NCBI RefSeq assembly: GCF_022539315.1
Contig: NC_066316.1
Coordinates: 5,719,501 to 5,783,500 of the forward strand
Reading direction: 5' to 3'
DNA length: 64,000 bases
Origin: Serinus canaria
Lineage: Eukaryota; Chordata; Aves; Passeriformes; Fringillidae
Shown here: positions 57,131 to 64,000 of the stretch, in pieces
Position numbering within the stretch: position 1 is the first letter of the stretch
Layout of the letters: each line of letters begins with the position of its first letter
Position numbers and translations under genes: made by a program
The notes under the pieces: generated by a model
Databases searched by the model: none
What the model was told of the DNA's origin: nothing
The model's input: only the letters and a program-made list of their open reading frames with translations

Positions 57131-60100
57131 TGCAGTGCCTAATAGCATTAAATGTAGAACTTTATTCTGCAAAATACAGGAAGGCCTTTCAAAGAAAACT
57201 CCAGATTGTCCAAACCACATATGGATGTCAGAGATGAGAACAGTGTGAGCTGCATGCTGAACCTATTTTAAACTCCCACTCATGATTTCCAAATGCAGTA
57301 CTCTGTCAAAGTGTAAGCATAGAGAATTTTGGGTGCTACAGCACTCATGTAAATAAATGCAGAAATCTGTTTTGTCAGAAGTGTTAATAATTTTGTTAGT
57401 TAGTGGTGGTGCATCTAAAACGGGAACCTAATGTATAGATGCAATTAGATTGTGACTAACTGTAGAATATATTTATGATACTTACTGCCCAAAGAAGCCA
57501 AAAAATTGACAAAAGCATTTTCATTGTTTTGCACAAGGTGACAAAGGGCTTTGTGAGGAGAGGAAATACCCGTGTATCACATAGTGACAGACACATGCTT
57601 TATCCATTGACCCAAATCCAAATCCAAATGCATGTTCCCACACCTTTCAGTAGGTGTTGTGTACAGGAGAGCAACTCTGCACCAGCCCAGGTTTCAATTT
57701 GTTCTGCACCCACTCATTTGCAGCTGTCTGGAATCTACCATCACTGCATATGAACAAATTTATTGAATTGGGAACCAAACATCCATTCCCTCTGCCTGTC
57801 CGTATATCAGCTTTCCATGGATGCAGTCCTGTCCTCAAGAGTTCTCTAAAGTGTGCCCTATTCCCTCTGTTCTAATAGACTGAAGATGAAGTATTTGGCC
57901 AGAGAGACAGCCAGCCAGTCTTCTTGTACAACAAACAGTGTTGTTTGGCTTAGCTAAGCTATTTTCTTGCACCTCTTGGGGAAAGAGAAAACTGCTTGGG
58001 AACAATCATCTTTTATTTATACTGAAGGGAAATACTGTTTCTTATAATAGCAGAGTTCAGGTTTTTACATGAAGCCTCTAGACAGTTCTTAATTCACGAG
58101 GTGACCATCATGCACAGGAGTTAGCTGGTTTGAAGTTTTGTGCCTTTGGGATTGCACAGGATGGCTGAGTGCTGCCCTCCAGCCTCTTTTTCCAGCAGGA
58201 AAAAATGAACTTGCTTAATTCTGATTTTCCCCTTGTTGCATCTTTATACAAATGACTCTCCATAAACTTGCAGCTTGTTTTTAATTAGTTTCTGGAAATA
58301 CTGCTTTGAAAAAACCATCAAGGAGCTCTGGAGATCAAGTAAAAAGCCTTATAGGTGTTTGCTTTTTCCTTCTCCCCATTCCTCTGACATTTTAGCAAAC
58401 AGATTAATTTTAGATTTGAAAGGCTGCTGCAATTTGCAGCATTGGGTAAAGTCTGGGTGTACCACATAAAGCAATGGCTTGGGAGTGGTGTCAGAGAAGG
58501 AGCTTCTTCCTGGAAGACCATCTGCTTGCCAGTAGTTCACAATTGAATTTACAACCAGTGTAAGTGCTTGTGACACCTCTTCCTTTTGGAGATGGTCAGT
58601 GTGGATGGGATGGAAAAGACTCAGGCAGCTGCTTCTGCACTCTCATGAAGCTTTCAGTCTGGGATTGCATGTTGTCACACAGACACGTGGGTTTTGTGCA
58701 GATATTGCTCCAGGTAAGCACTTGATGGGGGTGGTAAAAGAAAGCAGATGTATGGGAAATAATCTGAACTACAAACAGTGGCTTAGGCTCCCACAGAGAA
58801 GTGTCTAGGCAGGAAACACCTTCAATATCCTTCAAATACTTGAAAAATATTTTAGAGATGATTTTGCTTTTCCAGTCTTGTTTCATCTTTTCTTGAATTA
58901 AGAAAATTGGTAAGAACCTCCGAAGTACCTTTGTAAAGGCCTTCCACTATAGGTCACTCCTCTAAATTTGGTTTGAAATTGCTTCTTGCTCTCTAGGAAA
59001 ATTTGATTTCTCAGTATTCTTACTGGACACAAAGGTTTGAGTTTGTAACTCTCTCTCTGAAATCACATCCATGCCACAATAAAAATAGCTTCAGTAAAAT
59101 AGAAAAACTAATCTAATGAAAGATCTATGTACTTTTATAGGGGTTGAATAGGGGAAGAATGAGGAAGAAGAATGTGTTTTTGAATGAATTGATAGGAGGA
59201 ATGTGCTCTTGGACTTTGGACAGGAATATTCTCTGCTGCAATTCAAATCTCTTCCTTCTGGATTCAGTCTGGATTCCTGTCCTATGAATGCTTTGGAAGT
59301 ACTGCCTTTTTTTTTTTTTCTTGAGGCTCATTAATTCCCATTCTGTAGCTTGTGTTTTCTAGGTCTCTGGTTGTTTTCTTGACTCTCCTCTACACTCTAT
59401 CCAGTTGAGCTATAGACATCTACACATAAACAAACCACAACTGTGATATTTGAAGTTGAAGCTGCTAAGACATCCTAAGAGATTGGCAAAAAATCTTTAA
59501 ATGAGAATCTTTCTCTGCAGAGGATTAAATCACTTCAGGGATAAAACTGATACATTTTTCTAACAGCTTTCAGTAAGAAGGAGCTACATTTTTCCAGGGT
59601 GGTCCTACTCAAAAAGATTTCCAAACTAGCATACCTGCAATTAAGCAGAGAGTTTCATGTAGGTCTTAATGATACTGAATGGTCTTTATAAGGCTTGTTT
59701 TCAAAATTATCAACATTCCTGTGAGCCCATGGGGTCTGGATGTGTTGTGGTCTCCAAAGTAATATTCTCAAGGGTAGGAAAGTACTATTATACCCTGGGA
59801 GCTGAAGCATCAGCTGCTCATTTAACTTTAAAGATACCAGTCAGTTTTCAGAATTATCAGAGAAGGGGACCACTAACTTAAGACAGTTTAGCCTGTTCTT
59901 TATTGCATATAAGGAGCCTTGAATAATTACAGACCTAGCTGAGATATGCCTGTTGTTATCTTAAAGAAAAATCAAGAAAAATTAGGGCTTCAGACTCTAA
60001 TTGCTTCAATCATACATACATCTCTAGCCCAAGTCACTGGACTTTCTTGCTTCCACTTAATCAAAATGAATTGTGATATAAGCACTGCTACATGGTGGTG

Positions 60101-63100
60101 CTGCATAAAGAAACTGTAGAAAATGAAGGGACCATCTACTGCTGAAAGAAAATGAGTGGTTGTTCTGCCTGGTATTGTGAGGCCTGTTAACCTCAGTGGA
60201 GACCAATGTTTTAGGGGAGAAGAAACTGTTAACCTGCTCTCTGGCTAGAACTGGGAGTTTTCATTGTTGTGAAAGGTGTTATACTGAAAGCACTGAGTAT
60301 TTAAGGTTTTTATTCACTGGACACAGAATTGCAGCAAATTTAGTGTTAAATAAAGAAATAAACCTACTTTGACTGGTAATAGCTGGCCATAACTTTTTGA
60401 GCCAACAGACCTGAGCATCTTTTCTGTTTCTTCTTCATCCTTGCCATTAGTGGAAAACATAAAATTTATTTGTCATGGAGCCAGCCCAGCTTAGCATATG
60501 TTTAAAAAAGTCATTTTCCCCACTCATCTCCCTGACCCAAGTACAAGCTGCTTGCGCCATGCTCTGGTAGAGGTAGGAAACACCCTCAGGAAATGCATGT
60601 GCAAAGACAGAACAGATTGTTGATTAAAATGCCTGTGATGACTTCAAAATGTTGGCCTGGATATTTCTGGTATCTCCAGAATATGCCAAAACACCTGCAC
60701 ATCCTTCCAGATGCAACGTGCTCTGTAAATGTTTAACTGTGGGATTTCTTCATAAATAACTAAAAAGACTTATCCTTCCTTTTCTCATATCTTCAAGCTT
60801 TCTACTCCTTTCCTGTTTATCTGGACTGCTTTCTTCTGCCCCCTGCTACAGTTGTTTGGTGTCATGTAACTTCCTTTCAGTTCAGAAGGAAAAAAAAGGA
60901 TAATTCAAATATTAACACTTCTGCTGAGACCAGATAATATTTTAGCTGAAACAGCAGCATGAAAAAAATTATCTTTATAGAGCAAATCTATTTTAATACT
61001 AGTTTTTAAAGAAAATAAGCTTTCTTCTTCTACTGTGAGGAAGACCTCAGAACCAGGGGAGGGAAAAAACCCACCCAGACCTTTGCCCTACTTTGCCTTT
61101 TGGTGTGCTGATCTGCAGACACAAATAGAGGTGTGAATATGTACCAGTCATTCTTTTTCCAAAAGAATATCTTGTTTCAGCAGATAATTGTGGTCTTCTG
61201 TTGTGTATCATTGACATTCCTTATTCCAGGTATGGTTTTGATGGATGATGTGTTTTGGTCTAGACTTCCCCTTTGATTGAAATTGTAATTCTGATTTATT
61301 AATTACAAGCATTACAGAAGTAAAACTCTCTGAGTTTGGGTCATCTAAGTAATTTGGAGGGTTTAGTGGTTTACAAGACTAATGCAGGGTCTCTGCACAG
61401 GCATGAATAGATTTACAGGAAGTGATTTTGTAGACAAGAGTGCATTTGAAAGGTATTGCTCCTAGACTGGGTATAAGGGTTTCTTGCTCTTTGCTGTATC
61501 TGAATGTTTCATATCTGTTTGATGTTTCATCTCTTCAGATCTCTGGACAAAAAGCTGAAATCTCTTGTGGCTTCTCTGTAGAGTAACTTGCTTTTCATGT
61601 ACACCAAGGAGTTTCCTTAGGCTGTGGGTCAACAGAAATCTGCTTTTCAATTTCAAGACAGCTAAAAATGCCAGGGACTGGGGAGAAGCAAAATATTTCT
61701 GAAAAGCAGAGGAGAAAAATTGATTTACCCATTACACTTCTGTCATCTGGTCATTGCCTTCATATCTCTGACTGGAAATCACAACACGGAATCATTTTCA
61801 TGATACCAAGGGAAAATGCAGTACCAAAGAGCATTATTTTGTGTTTTGTCACTGTTAGTTTAGTATAAATATATGGACTGGGATGGAAGAAGATTCACTG
61901 TCCAGGGCAGAGTAGAGTCTTCGTTATTGACGGACTGCGTGTTGTTGATTCAGAACAGACACATTTCTGTAATTTCAAAGGAGTTTAATCCCTCCTGCAA
62001 AAGGCTCTTCCCCAGCCTACTCAATGTCTTCAAGACCTCCAAGGATGAGGCATCCTTCTGTTTTAGGTCCCATAAGTTAATCAAGGAAACTTGCTCTTGC
62101 AACTTATTTTTATAGAGGTTTTCATTCCTGTTGTTGTAAAATGTACTGTAGCAGTTTCCTCTTTAGTCTGTGGTTTTTTTGTTTTTTTTTCTTACATCCT
62201 AAATAACTCTGTCATTCACACTGAAGTTTTGCAAACTTGGTAACTTGTAGAGTATTTACTGTTCTGCCTTGAGAGAGGACACAGATTTCATTCAGCAGAA
62301 GTTAAGTGATACCACCACAAAATGACATATCAACTTCTAGCTGGCACTTAGTCTTTTTTATCATACATATTTCTTTTAGATAAGCTGTGTAAATGCTGAC
62401 ATAACCTTCAGGTTTTGGATAATTTGGGTGTAGGTACTGGTGATGGTGTGAGGAGGATGGGGTAGTAAAGGCAAAGGGAATGGTTTCCATTGATGTTACT
62501 TTCATTAACTCTGCTTTCAGTTGAAGCTTTTTCCCCAGAGGGGTGTATGACCTTCTGTGTGCTGCTAAACAGCTGCACTGCAGTGCTAGGTCCCAGGTCT
62601 CCTTCCCTGGGATGGACTGGTTGTGCCCTCAGTTTCAATGGAATGGCTTGTCTCTCTTTCTTGGTGTTCCATAACACTGTAAGATGAAAATGCCCTCAAG
62701 GCATCCTAAACTTTGCCAATACTAAGAGAAAATAGGAAGGAGAAATTTGGTTCCTCTAAATAGAACTAAACAGTAAGAGATGTGGATGCTTTTACAGTGT
62801 TTCTGTGTTACTGTTGTCATTCTCTAAAGTATCTTCCTGTCCTTTAAAGAATAGCAGCACCTGGAATATTTTTTCCAGACTTGTAAATCTCCTTACAATT
62901 ACTTCACTGACTTTTCTTTCCTATTTGATTTACCCATGACTCCCAGACAATATTTTTAGCATGTTCTCAAGCTCACATTGATGTCTCTATGTGAATTAAC
63001 TGATTAAAGTCTGTCATTCAGAATAAATATTTGGTTTAGGCTTACCTTTTCCCATCCTGCCAGTTTTCACAAACTGCAGCTTGTGTTTTGTCAGCTAAAG

Positions 63101-63289
63101 AACATAACTCCAAAAGGAAAAAAAAAAAAAAAAGGTTATTTTCTAAAGTTCTATTTATCCCTCTGTGTGCATATTTGCAGTGTGTTTGAACAGTAGGAAA
63201 ACCCAAGATCTGCAGATTAGCCAGCAAGAGCTGCTTACACCAGCAAGGCTGGTTTGTGGTAAGTGTGCTTGTCCTTGGCTGAGAGAAGA
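57131..63289. other. No gene seen
   Basis: AT-rich unique noncoding DNA. Simple tracts include a T-run near 59,308-59,320 and an A17 run at 63,118-63,134. No recognisable repeat or exon. Confidence 0.5.
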
Positions 63290-63735
63290 ATCACCATAGA
63301 ATGGTTTGGGTTGGAAGGAACCTTAAAGATAATCTAATCCAACTCCTCTAGCTTGGGCAGTGATACCTTCCACTAGAGCAGGTTGCTCAGAGCTCCATCC
63401 AGCCTGGCCTTGAACACTTCCAGAGATGGGACAGCCACATCTCTGGGCAGCCAGTGTCTCATCAACCTCATAGGGAAGAATTTTTTCCTAATATCCCACC
63501 TAAGCCTGCCCTCTGTCAGTTTAAAGTCATCACCTCTTGCCTGTCACTGCAGGCCCTTTTAAATAGTCCCACCCCACTGTCCTGTGGGCTTCTCCTGGTA
63601 CTGGGAGGCCACAACTGGCTCACCCCTCAGCCTTCTCTTCTCCAGTGGCAGAGGTGCTCCATCCCTCTGATTAATTTGGTGGCCCCCTTTGGACTCACTA
63701 AACCAGATCCATGTTGTTTTTGTGCTGGCACTTGC
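63290..63735 (-). mobile_element. CR1 LINE 3' fragment, about 445 bp
   Basis: CATAGAATGGTTTGGGTTGG, then CCATCCAGCCTGGCCTTGAA, then GGGAAGAATTTTTTCCTAAT, then GGTGGCCCCCTTTGGACTC. It is a minus-strand CR1 and the longest LINE piece here. It belongs to the same type as 11,051-11,340. Its 5' limit near 63,735 is approximate. Minus-strand frames of 60-90 codons within it may be remnants of the LINE's end and are not functional. Confidence 0.93.
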
Positions 63736-64000
63736 TAACAAGCTGACTTGTTTCCCTTTGGAGTGAATCCCATGCTGCTCACTGTTTCAATGTCTTCCTG
63801 ATTCCCACCAGCCTTCATGGTGTCCTCATGTTCAAGAAGAGATTCAGCTGGCTTTGTGGGGTGCACATTAACTCTAAATCTTATGCATTGAAATACCTTC
63901 TGCAGAACGAGACATAAAGGAGGGCAGATTTTGCCTTCTATGACTCTACACCAGTTTATAAACCTGCCTTTTCTGTGGTGAACTATAAGTAACAACAAAA
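63736..64000. other. Window end, no gene seen
   Basis: It may contain a little more of the truncated CR1 at its left edge. The minus-strand frame of 87 codons has no recognisable content. Confidence 0.45.

Noticed and set aside
63118..63134. A17 run as a retroposon tail
   Set aside because: No SINE or retrogene body is recognisable beside it, and the nearby CR1 has its own 3' end at 63,290.

Overview
This window looks like noncoding nuclear DNA from a bird, most probably a songbird (passerine). The evidence is the repeat content: seven 5'-truncated CR1 LINE pieces, one ending in the typical ATTCTATG-type tail, and several endogenous-retrovirus LTRs of types I recognise from songbird genomes. 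I assigned repeat families from memory and sequence structure, not by a database search. I find no protein-coding gene, exon chain, tRNA, rRNA or CRISPR array. The reading frames longer than 100 codons look like chance openings or are made by tandem repeats.

Layout. Positions 1-16,300 are rich in LTRs. One LTR type (here 'LTR-A', about 0.6 kb, TGTG...CACA ends) occurs at 376-988, at 14,007-14,632 with a 5-bp target-site duplication TGCAA, and inverted at 19,339-19,914. Copy 1 is joined directly to a second LTR type with several inverted CCAAT boxes and a TATA-like box (about 1,036-1,425). Copy 2 lies against or inside a large avian ERVL-type LTR (about 14,638-16,252) whose internal short repeat has expanded to 14 units of about 40 bp. 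CR1 pieces lie at 6.2, 11.1 and 12.3 kb, and a four-unit 34-bp minisatellite at 8.3 kb.

Positions 17,400-28,152 hold two candidate conserved regulatory blocks (about 17.4-18.0 kb and 25.7-27.2 kb), rich in homeodomain, POU and SOX-like words. The second is followed directly by a 942-bp solo LTR (27,211-28,152) with a perfect 5-bp duplication CATGC. This LTR carries the only CpG-island-like stretch in the window, with two CTCF-like motifs. Another LTR-like element lies at 28,780-29,117.

Positions 29-64 kb are AT-rich and mostly unique. They hold CR1 pieces at 37.9, 44.2 and 63.3 kb, further possible conserved noncoding blocks at 36.7, 42.9 and 56.6 kb, and simple repeats. The CR1 at 44.2 kb contains a 37-bp near-perfect palindrome.

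Overall this reads as a gene desert or a long intron. The regulatory-looking blocks suggest, by inference only, a developmental gene outside the window. The strongest candidates for something unusual are the expanded VNTR inside the ERVL-type LTR, which is open in all three minus-strand frames, and the CpG/CTCF-bearing solo LTR beside a candidate enhancer block.
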